Assembly: GCA_020629005.1 (NCBI GenBank)
Contig: JAHDEE010000001.1
Location: forward strand, 18,968 to 82,967
Origin: Chitinophagales bacterium
GTDB taxonomy: Bacteria; Bacteroidota; Bacteroidia; Chitinophagales; UBA2359
Direction: 5' to 3'
Length of the DNA stretch: 64,000 bases
A program made the translations under genes and the position numbers. Of the stretch, positions 43,201-50,252 are shown piece by piece. The notes beneath the pieces are model-generated. The model was not told the DNA's origin. It worked only from the letters and a program-made list of their open reading frames with translations, and did no database searches. Within the stretch, counting starts at the first letter, position 1, and every line of letters begins with the position of its first letter.

Positions 43201-45435
43201 GAAGTTCACTCCAGCAAGGAATCCTACCGAACCCCGATTAGGTGTAAGCGTCCAAAGCTCAGCCATAGATGGTGCATTCACGTTTACGTGAATATTACCC
43301 ACAAAACAGGAACCCGAGAAGATCATCGGATACTTACCTACTTCAAAGCTAGACGGATTGAAGTTCCAACCAGAACTCCAGGACCAGGTCGTGTAATCTT
43401 CCGCATCCGCGTGACCAAGGAAATTAATGATACCAATTCCTTCTTGTAAGTGATCCTTAAACTCCTGGAAGTCGGCTGATGAAGGAGAAGATCCTGGTGA
43501 GCCTCCAGAATATACATCTGAAATGTAGCTATAAGTCTCCACAACTTCACCTCGGTAGACATCATTTTCAATGTGTGTACCCCATTCTGCCAACATGCCC
43601 AGAAAACTCTCAGCCTGATCTGAAATGCCGTCGTTATTGTAATCAGGATTATAAGCACCTGAAAGATGTATCGCTCTTCTAGGACAATCGCGTTTTGCAA
43701 GATCATCACAATAGGTCACATTGGTCCAGGATTCATGCTCTACCACCTTGTCAAAATAATTCTTGACATCAGCTGGCGTATTTGCACTAATTCTACCAGT
43801 CGCAATTTGTGGCCTATAACTCACATTATTGCTTGCGCTAAGTAGGGGATCAGCTGCTGGGTTACCAAAAGAGGGCACCAGGTTTTGAGCAAATATCGGC
43901 CCACTAAAGAGACAAGATTTGTAATTCACTGACTTGCCCACCAGAAAGAGGAACTCCGGCTCAATGCTCCAGTTGTCATTCATATAATTGCAAAAGTTCC
44001 TAATCGCCAAGGGGTGTTTTCGAATCCCCCAGCTAAACATATCGTAGAGCATCTCAACGTCTACGGCTCTAGCAGTATATGAACCACCAGCTGGCGACTG
44101 ACGGTAACTCTCATAGGCATCGACCGGCTGCACTCCACCAAATGACTGGTTGAGCGACGGGTGATAAATCATCACATAGTTTCCTTGATTGTTGATCTGA
44201 GAAAAATTTGTGAATTGACGTGCATCCATCTCCTCCACCGTCTTAAAATAGCTGTTAGAGAAACTGTCAGTAGATCCGAAGAACAGTTCCATCTTTGGAC
44301 CATTTGCTGGATTTGCTTTTATCAAAATCTTGTACACTCCTCCAATAGAGGTAGGAGTATATCTCCTTTTGTTTGTCATGTCATAAAGCACGGGAGCGGA
44401 ACCTCCGTTAAAGCTCGAAATTTCTACATACTTATCACTGTCGTTATCCAAAGAGAACTGGAAACCCTTTTGATTGGCAAAATCAAATTCCCGCCCGTAG
44501 GTTAAAAAGGTGTAGGCAATCGAAAAGTCGTCATCACCAGCTGGATAGATGTCTCCAACAGCAAAATACACCACCTCCGTACGTTCATTTGGCAAAGTAT
44601 TCATCGAGCTAGGAGCTAGCTGCGCAGTAAAGTTCTTTACTGCATATCCTTCATAGGTATCGTCGATATAGACATCTCCTCCCACAGACACCTGTGTATG
44701 GTGATCAGGGTAATACTGAAACTCGTTAGACCTTCCCAATACCTTGCACTCCATTGTTGGCACTGGAGCACCGGGTCCCGTGTACAGTCCCGGCGTGCTT
44801 AGGTTTATGGTTTGAGAATTACTTGTGGAAAGCGAACTCTTGATTACTCCGGATACCCAGCCTTCAGCTTTATCAAATGAGCTATAGGTATTGTTCACGC
44901 CAGCAAATCGAAAAGGAACACCTCCATAGTACGTGTTTCTGTTCCATTTGATGGCAGTGTGAAGGAAGTGGCTTTCCGGGGCCGGAGGATTAGAAATGTC
45001 GTTCGCCTGATCCTGATACCTTGATTGGTTACCATTGTTGTCCCACGTTAAGAAATAGAAAATGGTGTCTGTAAACAATGTTCGCTGATCAGAGAGCTGC
45101 CAGGTACTCACCGGAAACAATGGAGTATCCATTTCTCCGTCATTTTGCTGACCCACAAATTCCACATAATCACCAGGCCCAAAGCTGGAGGTGTTGCTGA
45201 TGTGAACTGGAATCTGTTCTCCTTTCGCGTAAATTTTGAAATTTGAAGCATTGCTTAAAGATACACCCGCAGCACTTAACGTGCTGTAAGGAATTCGGTA
45301 TATCCCGTCGGAATAAACCGGAAACTTGTAGTAGGTCTTATCATAGCCAGAATCAGAAATCCACTCGTTATAATATTGTCCGAATAGATTTGCACTGACA
45401 AAAAGAACCCACAGAATGCATAATAGTCTTTTCAT
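37222..45435 (-). CDS. porU2: giant PorU2-like C25 peptidase with Ig-like repeat array and T9SS type B domain
   Basis: 2737 residues. The signal peptide ends NLFGQ and is followed by the PorU2-type start YYNEWISDSG, GIYRIPYSTLSAAGV. The gingipain (C25) domain has a His in LGHAD (His675) and Cys in SGSCFVGN (Cys710), 35 apart, close to the 33 of gingipain R, so the dyad looks intact. After a CARDB-like segment, a PKD and an FN3-like domain come 18 Ig-like units of about 75 aa (37480-41622), each opening like SVCxGSSTTLSAxG and containing W and a late GC. The end (37225-37479) is a gliding-motility/T9SS type B domain (VPNVITPNNDGKNDAW). It is probably surface-exposed. The peptidase and adhesin combination is unusual; PorU2 identity is by N-terminal resemblance. 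Confidence 0.9.
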   Translation of the reverse strand: MKRLLCILWVLFVSANLFGQYYNEWISDSGYDKTYYKFPVYSDGIYRIPYSTLSAAGVSLSNASNFKIYAKGEQIPVHISNTSSFGPGDYVEFVGQQNDGEMDTPLFPVSTWQLSDQRTLFTDTIFYFLTWDNNGNQSRYQDQANDISNPPAPESHFLHTAIKWNRNTYYGGVPFRFAGVNNTYSSFDKAEGWVSGVIKSSLSTSNSQTINLSTPGLYTGPGAPVPTMECKVLGRSNEFQYYPDHHTQVSVGGDVYIDDTYEGYAVKNFTAQLAPSSMNTLPNERTEVVYFAVGDIYPAGDDDFSIAYTFLTYGREFDFANQKGFQFSLDNDSDKYVEISSFNGGSAPVLYDMTNKRRYTPTSIGGVYKILIKANPANGPKMELFFGSTDSFSNSYFKTVEEMDARQFTNFSQINNQGNYVMIYHPSLNQSFGGVQPVDAYESYRQSPAGGSYTARAVDVEMLYDMFSWGIRKHPLAIRNFCNYMNDNWSIEPEFLFLVGKSVNYKSCLFSGPIFAQNLVPSFGNPAADPLLSASNNVSYRPQIATGRISANTPADVKNYFDKVVEHESWTNVTYCDDLAKRDCPRRAIHLSGAYNPDYNNDGISDQAESFLGMLAEWGTHIENDVYRGEVVETYSYISDVYSGGSPGSSPSSADFQEFKDHLQEGIGIINFLGHADAEDYTTWSWSSGWNFNPSSFEVGKYPMIFSGSCFVGNIHVNVNAPSMAELWTLTPNRGSVGFLAGVNFGFPEYLSNYVEAVHSKFSGDLYGEPIGSCIMSAIDEIYVASAAETTTIFYQGMRKTIEEFTWSGDPAISLIAYENPEYHFENGSNNISFSPQTITDSTTELTIYVTVNNAGDVDFSPLPISITANNPSAGFSQVVVNVAEANPPTGSSLYTYTVDLSTLPSGNTTFTVNLNNGGTITEDCPDNNEASKSIVIPVIGNCGNFQISNTETTYCSSEGPVTLTGTGDSGTFYVNGTITNTFVPATGPGTYNIQYVGTTSGTSCETSSTWTVIPAPSTGGITAQQNTVCLDDSEVVFSYTGTQAAGYSYSWNFGVGADTPIATGAGPHSVNYATAGTKNATLTVTHPDCGSSVSEYQVTVLDEITPPVVNCVSSTSNSVTIDWNTASNVGNYLVDYNGSQVFDNDGQFTLNGLTPGQEVSFYVQASGLGNCGSATSSTIICTASDCPDLNLSISGIEDNQVFCANSGPVALSGFPSNGNFSGAGVSGSTFDPTGLTPGGYTLSYAVPSGDDCPTQQKNVVVVVSGGTTPTIVPSNGSGTLCDGDEITLTVLGDFSSYSWDGGPSTPEYVVNTAGVYTINTVDLDGCSSTNSYSVVPYEVNASIVSNQNDFEICPGESIQLSVSTDGGNSILWDNDDPNATIIVNEVGTYSASVTAANGCTTEVSVEVLEAAIDPPSFSTSTGGNQICNGQTLTLFGPQGYASYSWTLAGQIIQVPLSQSYIEINPELLEGITLEELAGTYELTVISTGGCSSTANYDVELLDIAAPQVDGSLSVCLGSNTALTAVGDYNEYTWSNSAGVAQQVGPTWIPSNPGEYLLCGQNSLGCTLCTPFEIYGGGEPPIVDGVLSVCGNSSTTLSASGDYDNYTWFDGGGSEIGSGQSIIIDSPGTYSVSATSLLSDCEGTETFVVGTGVASSNPEITGSDLICQSGSTILQASGNFVEENYIWYQGNEQVATGTSSYEATTSGTFSVVGSDAAGCQGTSQVFTVSVQQLFDPVLAGSPVICAGGETTLTGEGDSFESFRWLDSEGIILTNESSLTTSIPGEYTLVGISAIGCETSVPVTIENGGITPELNGDTQLCSQESTILSVIGDYQVIDWKNSDDLSVGVGPSVLIDEAGDYEVFGTDQFGCTESLSFTVSFDTPPSPGIDGGNTLCAGSTLELSASGPYSQWTWTNAQGEEIGTEQNISITEAGVYNLNGMTDADCMGSNSIEVGLGELEEPTIDGALSICEGSSTTLTAPEELSCAWYLDGELISGDTSIDLSDQGDYTLICSDALGCQGEREFSIIVGQLPEPSIEGNLAFCEDGSTTLNGPAEYNCTWYFAGELVGTGSEITVSEEGEYQLVCEDDSGCGSQTTFSVLQAVVTSPEVTGELSVCADSPTTLSAPEGETCNWFLDGELIGSESEVTITETGVYELVCESDLGCSASNEFTVANGVLASSPLLDGITNVCGENEVSLTAVGDEFVTFSWANSENTEDPFSTESEVIIEQTGTYVLTGVDAVGCSGSLVFDVNINDVPNLGFEGASTICNGQVTTLQGVGDGLTSVGWYDSEGDLLSEQGELEVSNPGMYTFTAMNEAGCESSIEVEVGSQDLAEPSISGPTVLCQGEEIELVAEDGFVSYEWATDGGVIGTEATLSLTQTGTYSLFVESVEGCTSTALIEIEADVASSPVSIIAGEQFGVCLGETASFTQESVNAAGYSWTFYNNVTGTTLTSDQEAPELIFEEAGDWDVTLLTFGCGTTSDEDAVVGLLNVFDAPQLSVGADQNSYCEGDEVVLTAEGADSYTWNGGGLTDAAGESVIDAPGSGTYIYTLVGVKDGCSSTAEIELDFKALPSITLSPDSTICPGEPIELFASGGIEYSWTGDGLDDEFSDSPIATVTEDTTYEVLITDEDGCSKGGTITVTTDVTVCPEEKVPNVITPNNDGKNDAWVIDFIDAYSGNQVKIFNRWGQLVYEASDYPNNWEGTNQDGDDLPDATYYYVIDKNDGSEPLTGNVTILK

Positions 45436-45936
45436 TTCCGTGACAGGTTAAGTTTGTTGAAATTTTGCACAAAGTTACGAATTTATACCTGAGAATAACC
45501 AGACAATTGTTAATTCAAAACCTTGCTAACAAGGGCAACCAGCACTCGCAAACGGACATTTTCAATATATGAAACATTGTCATTTGCGCAGACTTGTACT
45601 CTGAGCACATGACTGATTACCAGATTATTATGAAATAAATTTTTGTAATACTCAAGGGACCAATGAATTGCAGGCGCAATGATTCCAAGAGCAAGTCAGA
45701 TAAGTTGTTTAATTAATGGTGTAAGTTGTCTATTGCCGGGCAAGCTCCAGCGGAACTCACAACACCAAATTACCCTTGCAAGACTGTGCAAATGAAATAT
45801 CCGCTGCATCTGCTGAGCAAAAAAAGTGCTGAACTACGAAATTATGGCTTATCACTTCCGGCTCATGTCCTCGCTACGATAGTTATCGGGAAATCTCAGA
45901 CAGAAAGGTGGATTGGAGAGTTGAAAAGAAAGGATT
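45436..45936. other. 501-bp intergenic region between the giant gene and tRNA-Leu
   Basis: Contains the -7 box above and a small CCTTG-CTAA-CAAGG stem at 45521-45534. No convincing ORF: the ORF at 45726-45992 runs through the tRNA and ends with the reverse-frame tRNA signature. No terminator was found for the tRNA transcript. Confidence 0.4.
45470..45477 (-). promoter_or_regulatory. exact -7 box TAACTTTG for the giant C25 gene
   Basis: On the minus strand TAACTTTG lies 34 bp before the ATG at 45435. A TTG occurs 26 bp upstream, longer than the usual spacing. Confidence 0.45.
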
Positions 45937-46025
45937 TGGTACCCAGGGTGGGACTTGAACCCACACGGGCATTACTGCCCACAGGATTTTAAGTCCTGCG
46001 TGTCTACCAATTCCACCACCTGGGC
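45937..46025 (-). tRNA. tRNA-Leu (anticodon UAA), CCA encoded
   Basis: The minus strand reads GCCCAGGTGGTGGAATTGG at the 5' end, the anticodon stem-loop is GGACTTAAAATCC with TAA, the long variable arm is GGGCAGTAATGCCC, and the T arm is GTGGGTTCAAGTCCCAC. The acceptor pairs GCCCAGG/CCTGGGT and is followed by discriminator A and an encoded CCA at 45937-45939. Confidence 0.97.
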
Positions 46026-46047
46026 GTGAAGGTAAGAAAAAAAAGAG

Positions 46048-46120
46048 AGCGAAAGACGAGATTCGAACTCGCGACCCCAACCTTGGCAAGGTTGTGCTCT
46101 ACCAGCTGAGCTACTTTCGC
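46048..46120 (-). tRNA. tRNA-Gly (anticodon GCC)
   Basis: The minus strand begins GCGAAAGTAGCTCAGCTGG, the anticodon loop is CTTGCCAAG with GCC, and the T arm is GCGAGTTCGAATCTCG. The acceptor pairs GCGAAAG/CTTTCGC with discriminator T, and CCA is not encoded (CTC follows). It lies 22 bp upstream of tRNA-Leu and shares its promoter. Confidence 0.97.
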
Positions 46121-46145
46121 TTGTGCTTTTCAGCAATTCGGTGCG

Positions 46146-46177
46146 CAAATATAGGATGACTTTCGAGATAATTGCAA
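46146..46177 (-). promoter_or_regulatory. tRNA operon promoter TTG-N21-TATATTTG
   Basis: On the minus strand TTG (46177-46175) and TATATTTG (46153-46146) are separated by 21 bp. The box is 25 bp from the tRNA-Gly 5' end. This is the clearest -33/-7 pair in the window. Confidence 0.8.
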
Positions 46178-46186
46178 CTAAAGAGC

Positions 46187-46207
46187 AAAAAAAATAGCAT
46201 TTTTTTT
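46187..46207 (-). terminator. A8-TAGCA-T8 inverted repeat, possible mutS terminator
   Basis: Eight A, TAGCA, eight T. Read on the minus strand it lies about 115 bp after the mutS stop and just upstream of the tRNA promoter. An all-A/T stem is weak, so this could equally be an AT-rich upstream promoter element. Confidence 0.35.
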
Positions 46208-46321
46208 CGCGCCATTCACAAGCCGTAGCAAATGCCTTGAATTTACCGCAAATAGTCACTTGCCTCTCTCGATACACCAATGATATGCTTAGCCTGCTAT
46301 ACAAGATCCGCCAACACAACA

Positions 46322-48940
46322 TCAACAAAGCTTTTTGAGTTCCTGCAATTTCAAGAGCGCCTCGATTGGGGTCATGCTGTTGAGATCCAGAGACATCAAT
46401 TGCTCTTGCAACTGCTTTAACAATGGGTCCATCTCAAATATACTCAGCTGCATATTACTTCTGACCGGCATCGTCTGCAAGTCCTGCCCTATTGCTCCTT
46501 CAATATTCTTTTTTTCCAACACCGCCAGAATCTCCGTAGCCCGCTGGACAAGTTCAGTGGGCATACCAGCCATCCTTGCTACATGGATTCCAAAACTGTG
46601 CTTGCTGCCCTCAGGGATCAACTTGCGAAGAAAGATCACTTTCTTGCCCACTTCTTTGGTCGACACACTGTAATTCTTGATCCGATCAAACTTTCCCGAC
46701 AGCTCTGTCAATTCGTGATAATGTGTGGCAAACAGAGTTTTTGCTTTTGCCGTTTTGTGCTCATGAATAAATTCGGCAAGAGCCCAGGCAATAGAAATGC
46801 CGTCATAGGTGCTTGTACCACGCCCAATCTCATCAAGGAGAACCAATGATCGCTTGGAGAGATTATTCATGATACTAGCAGTCTCATTCATTTCAACCAT
46901 AAAGGTCGACTCCCCCATCGAAAGATTGTCAGAGGCGCCCACCCTCGTAAAGATTTTATCGACCATGCCTATTTGTGCCTCTTGTGCTGGCACGAAACAG
47001 CCCATTTGCGCCATCAATGCAATCAGCGCCGTCTGCCTCAACAAAGCTGACTTACCAGACATATTCGGTCCGGTGATAATAATCAACTGCTGACTTGCAT
47101 CATCGAGATACAGGTCATTTGGCACATAAGATTCACCCAGCGCCAACTGTCGTTCGATCACTGGATGACGACCCTGTTTGATATCCAGCTCCAAACCGTC
47201 CGTCATATTGGGACGCTGATAATCATTCCTCGCAGATACCTCAGCAAATGACAAGAGACAATCCAGACGAGCTATTGTATGGGCATTATGCTGAATTGGC
47301 TTTATATACTCTCCTACCGCCTGAACCAATTCATCGAATAATCTGGCCTCCAGAAGCAAAATCTTATCCTCAGCTCCAAAAATCTTCTGTTCGTACTCCT
47401 TCAATTCCTCTGTGATATAGCGTTCCGCATTTACAAGTGTCTGCTTTCTTATCCAATCTTCCGGCGCTTTACCTTTGTACTTATTTGTGACTTCAAGGTA
47501 ATAACCAAAGACATTGTTGAACCCAATCTTTAGGCTGCTTATACCTGTATTCTCAATCTCCCGTAGCTTCAGCTTTTCGAGATAGTCCTTTCCACTATGA
47601 AGAATCGCTCGCAGTTCATCCAACTCCTCCGAGACTCCCGCAGCAATGACGGATCCTTTTGATACCTGTACCGGAACCTCTTCATTCAATTCTCTACTGA
47701 TTCGATCCTTGATGACCACACAGGGATTCAGCTGATCTCCAATCACTGTCAAGGGCTTCAGCCCTGAACTCAAGCAAAGTTCCTTGATAGGTCCAATAGC
47801 GATCAAGGCCTTTTTCAATTGCACTACCTCACGTGGATTTATTTTTCCTACTGGAACTCTTGCAATCAATCGCTCAATATCACCAATTTGTGCTATCGTC
47901 CGCCTCAGTTCACCTGCAAGCTCCTCCTTATCCTTCAGAAAACCAACCACATCCAGGCGCTCCTCAACCGCCGTTCGCTCCCGAAGAGGCAAAGCAATCC
48001 ACTTCTTTAGCAACCTGCTTCCCATAGCTGTCTTTGTACTATCAAGAATGCGCAGCAATGGTACACCATTCTCATTTGGACTATGCAACAACTCCAAATT
48101 GCGAATAGTAAAGTTATCCAGCCAAACATATTTATCCTGATGCAACCTTCGAAGGGAACTAATATGTTGCATTCCAGCTTTTGCCGTTTCTTGTATATAG
48201 TGAAGCGCCGCGCCAGCAGCTACTACCCCCACAGTCATGCCCTGTACTCCAAAACCTTTCAGATTCTTTGTCCCAAAGTGTTTCAGCAGTGTCTCTCTGG
48301 CAAAATCTTCTGAGAACACCCAATCTTCTAATCCGTAAGTATAGTAACGCTCCCCAAAATGCTCACTAATCTGCTTCTTGTCAGTCTTGCAAAAGATCAG
48401 CTCAGCAGGACTAAAGCTCTGCAACAACTTATCTATCTGAGACACGTTTCCTTCTGCAACAAGAAACTCACCTGTTGAGGCATCCAGAAAAGAAAGACCC
48501 ATTTGTTCCGACCTATAGCAGATCGAGCACAAATAATTATTGGACTTGTGATCCAATATCTTATCATTCAATGCCACCCCAGGTGTTACCAATTCTGTCA
48601 CACCCCTCTTCACCAGTTTTTTTGTGCTCTTGGGATCTTCCAGTTGCTCGCAAATCGCTGCCCGGTAACCTGCCTTCACAAGTTTAGGGAGATAAGTATC
48701 CAATGCATGGTGCGGAAAACCCGCCAACTCCACCTCATTGGCGGAGCCATTGCCTCGCTTTGTCAAAGTGATTCCGAGTACTGATGCTGCAGTGATAGCA
48801 TCTTTGCCAAATGTTTCGTAAAAATCTCCTACTCTAAACAACAATATGGCGTCAGGGTGAGTTGCTTTTATATTGTTGTATTGTACCATCAAAGGCGTTG
48901 CCTTTTTTTCCTTCTTCCTCTTCGCCAATTTTCCTTTCAA
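46322..48940 (-). CDS. mutS: DNA mismatch repair protein MutS
   Basis: Recognises mismatches and small loops and starts methyl-independent or MutL-directed repair. Family features: the mismatch-binding loop region HPDAILLFRVGDFYETFGKDA (GDFYE with Phe-x-Glu motif); Walker A TGPNMSGKSALLRQ; ABC signature region ASDNLSMGESTFMVEM; Walker B LVLLDEIGRGTSTYDG; and FATHYHELTEL. The 872-aa length fits MutS1. The start at 48940 adds a Lys-rich tail (KGKLAKRKKEKKATPL) seen in Bacteroidota homologs. The C-terminus ends in the MutL-interaction region. It is followed by the tRNA operon. Confidence 0.97.
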   Translation of the reverse strand: MKGKLAKRKKEKKATPLMVQYNNIKATHPDAILLFRVGDFYETFGKDAITAASVLGITLTKRGNGSANEVELAGFPHHALDTYLPKLVKAGYRAAICEQLEDPKSTKKLVKRGVTELVTPGVALNDKILDHKSNNYLCSICYRSEQMGLSFLDASTGEFLVAEGNVSQIDKLLQSFSPAELIFCKTDKKQISEHFGERYYTYGLEDWVFSEDFARETLLKHFGTKNLKGFGVQGMTVGVVAAGAALHYIQETAKAGMQHISSLRRLHQDKYVWLDNFTIRNLELLHSPNENGVPLLRILDSTKTAMGSRLLKKWIALPLRERTAVEERLDVVGFLKDKEELAGELRRTIAQIGDIERLIARVPVGKINPREVVQLKKALIAIGPIKELCLSSGLKPLTVIGDQLNPCVVIKDRISRELNEEVPVQVSKGSVIAAGVSEELDELRAILHSGKDYLEKLKLREIENTGISSLKIGFNNVFGYYLEVTNKYKGKAPEDWIRKQTLVNAERYITEELKEYEQKIFGAEDKILLLEARLFDELVQAVGEYIKPIQHNAHTIARLDCLLSFAEVSARNDYQRPNMTDGLELDIKQGRHPVIERQLALGESYVPNDLYLDDASQQLIIITGPNMSGKSALLRQTALIALMAQMGCFVPAQEAQIGMVDKIFTRVGASDNLSMGESTFMVEMNETASIMNNLSKRSLVLLDEIGRGTSTYDGISIAWALAEFIHEHKTAKAKTLFATHYHELTELSGKFDRIKNYSVSTKEVGKKVIFLRKLIPEGSKHSFGIHVARMAGMPTELVQRATEILAVLEKKNIEGAIGQDLQTMPVRSNMQLSIFEMDPLLKQLQEQLMSLDLNSMTPIEALLKLQELKKLC

Positions 48941-49061
48941 TTTAAGTTTTCAATAGCCTCTAAGATACCATGATTTTCTACCAATTTGACATTACTGTGA
49001 TATAGCTGATTTTCCTTTCACTTACAATTTGTGTAAATTTATTGTAAACAAATCCCTAAAA

Positions 49062-49757
49062 ATGGACCTAAGAATTCTATTGGTCGAAGATGAACCCAGT
49101 CTTCAGACTGCCATCAAAATGAACCTTGAACTGGAAGGCTATGAAGTCGTAGCTGCTGGAGATGGTCTGGAAGCCGTCAAGAAATTTGCCGAGCAGAGAT
49201 TCAACATTGCGATTTTAGATATCATGCTGCCCGAAATGGATGGTCTGGCCGTTTGCGAGCACATCCGACTAGAAAATCCAGACATTCCCATCCTCTTCCT
49301 CACTGCCAAAGATGATACCTCTGACAAGATTGAAGGACTGAAAAAAGGTGCAGATGACTATATGACCAAACCCTTCGACCTCGAAGAGTTTCTCCTGCGC
49401 GTTCGGGTTTTAGTCAAAAGAAGCATGCCGCTCGACGAAAAGAAAGAGCTGGAAACCTTCCAATTTGGTGGCAATCATGTGAACTTCCTCACCTTCGAAG
49501 CAAAGACAGAACAAGACCAATTCAACCTCACAAAGAAAGAAGCCAAGTTACTCAAGCTACTCATAGATCGCCGAAACGAAGTCGTGAGCCGAGAGCAGAT
49601 TCTACAATTCGTATGGGGTTATGATGTTTACCCTACCACACGAACGATAGACAACTTTATATTAAACTTCAGGAAATATTTCGAGCAGGACCCCAAAAAT
49701 CCCACCTTTTTTCAATCGGTTCGAGGAGTTGGCTACAAGTTTCTCCACGCAGGTTAA
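49062..49757 (+). CDS. OmpR/PhoB family response regulator
   Basis: DNA-binding response regulator. The ATG at 49062 (MDLRILLVEDEPSLQTA) is the natural start; an earlier in-frame start would add 11 residues. Receiver: acidic D10-E11 (VEDE), phospho-acceptor Asp53 (AILDIMLPEMDG), Thr81 and Lys103 (DDYMTKPFD). The C-terminal winged helix shows LTKKEAKLLKLLIDRRNEVVSREQIL, FVWGYDVYPTTRTIDNFILNFRKYFE (split by eye) and SVRGVGYKF. No histidine kinase is adjacent, so it is an orphan and its partner is elsewhere. Copy 4 of the repeat lies 71 bp after its stop. Confidence 0.93.
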   Translation: MDLRILLVEDEPSLQTAIKMNLELEGYEVVAAGDGLEAVKKFAEQRFNIAILDIMLPEMDGLAVCEHIRLENPDIPILFLTAKDDTSDKIEGLKKGADDYMTKPFDLEEFLLRVRVLVKRSMPLDEKKELETFQFGGNHVNFLTFEAKTEQDQFNLTKKEAKLLKLLIDRRNEVVSREQILQFVWGYDVYPTTRTIDNFILNFRKYFEQDPKNPTFFQSVRGVGYKFLHAG

Positions 49758-49828
49758 AGCCCTGGAAGATGGAGGTTGATTGTGCAAATATGGCAACTCT
49801 ATGCAAATCAGTTAAATAAGATTTTTTT

Positions 49829-50009
49829 GGAGCAAGAGGTAACTCAGTCGCGTTATCTGCTTGCCTGTGTTCCGCTCTTATGTGGCTGGCCGCCGCCTGT
49901 TCCTGCTTGCTGCCTGCTGTCTCTACGGCAAGCTCCGAGCCAGCATGCAGCAGCAGTCACCACGGCATCGACCAGCCACATACCGCTGCACCCAGGGCTA
50001 TTCTGCACC
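49829..50009 (+). repeat. ~180-bp GC-rich structured repeat, copy 4
   Basis: Starts TTTTTGGAGCAAG and ends CAGGGCTATTCTGCACC. Arms at 49879-49889 and 49972-49982 (TATGTGGCTGG/CCAGCCACATA) pair perfectly over 11 bp, in the same place as the copy 3 stem but with other bases. Shared blocks: CTGTTCCTGCT, GTCTCTAC, GAGCCAGCA, GCAGTCACCACG, TACCGCTGC. It lies 71 bp after the regulator gene stop (sense). The lepB promoter is downstream, so the element is not in the lepB leader. The rest of the 49758-50252 gap shows only that promoter. Confidence 0.87.
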
Positions 50010-50204
50010 GCCTTCCCACCGCGCCAAAAAAGCTTAGGAAAGGGCGGCCCAAGTAGCAAACGACAATGACCAATGCAAGCTGAAGCTACGAACCTGCCGC
50101 CTAGGAATTTCCACTAACATCACTTAAGACTCGGCAGCTAAAAATTGTTAAGCTTTTATTAGTGTACCCTCCGACCGTTTCTTGCGTTTCAATAAATGTC
50201 TAGT

Positions 50205-50238
50205 TTTGAGCTTTAGACGAGTGATTTCGTTATTTTTG
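50205..50238 (+). promoter_or_regulatory. candidate promoter TTTG-N22-TATTTTTG for lepB pair
   Basis: TTTG at 50205-50208 and TATTTTTG at 50231-50238 are 22 bp apart. The box overlaps an in-frame GTG at 50238 and thus supports the ATG at 50253 as start. Confidence 0.6.
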
Positions 50239-50252
50239 TGAAAAATTTCAGA

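Noticed and set aside
45726-46328. ORFs at 45726-45992 (+) and 45972-46328 (-)
   Set aside because: They run through tRNA-Leu and tRNA-Gly; the end VPRVGLEPTRALLPTGF is the usual product of reading a tRNA in reverse.
49829-50009. Repeat copies as integron attC sites
   Set aside because: They are longer than attC sites, lack paired RYYYAAC/GTTRRRY cores, and follow chromosomal housekeeping genes with no integrase.
12045-50069. Small ORFs across the four repeats sharing a PGAILH-like peptide
   Set aside because: The common peptide comes from the conserved end GCCCGGGGCTATTTTGCACC read in one frame. Frames and starts differ among copies and indels break them, so the element is conserved as nucleic acid, not as protein.
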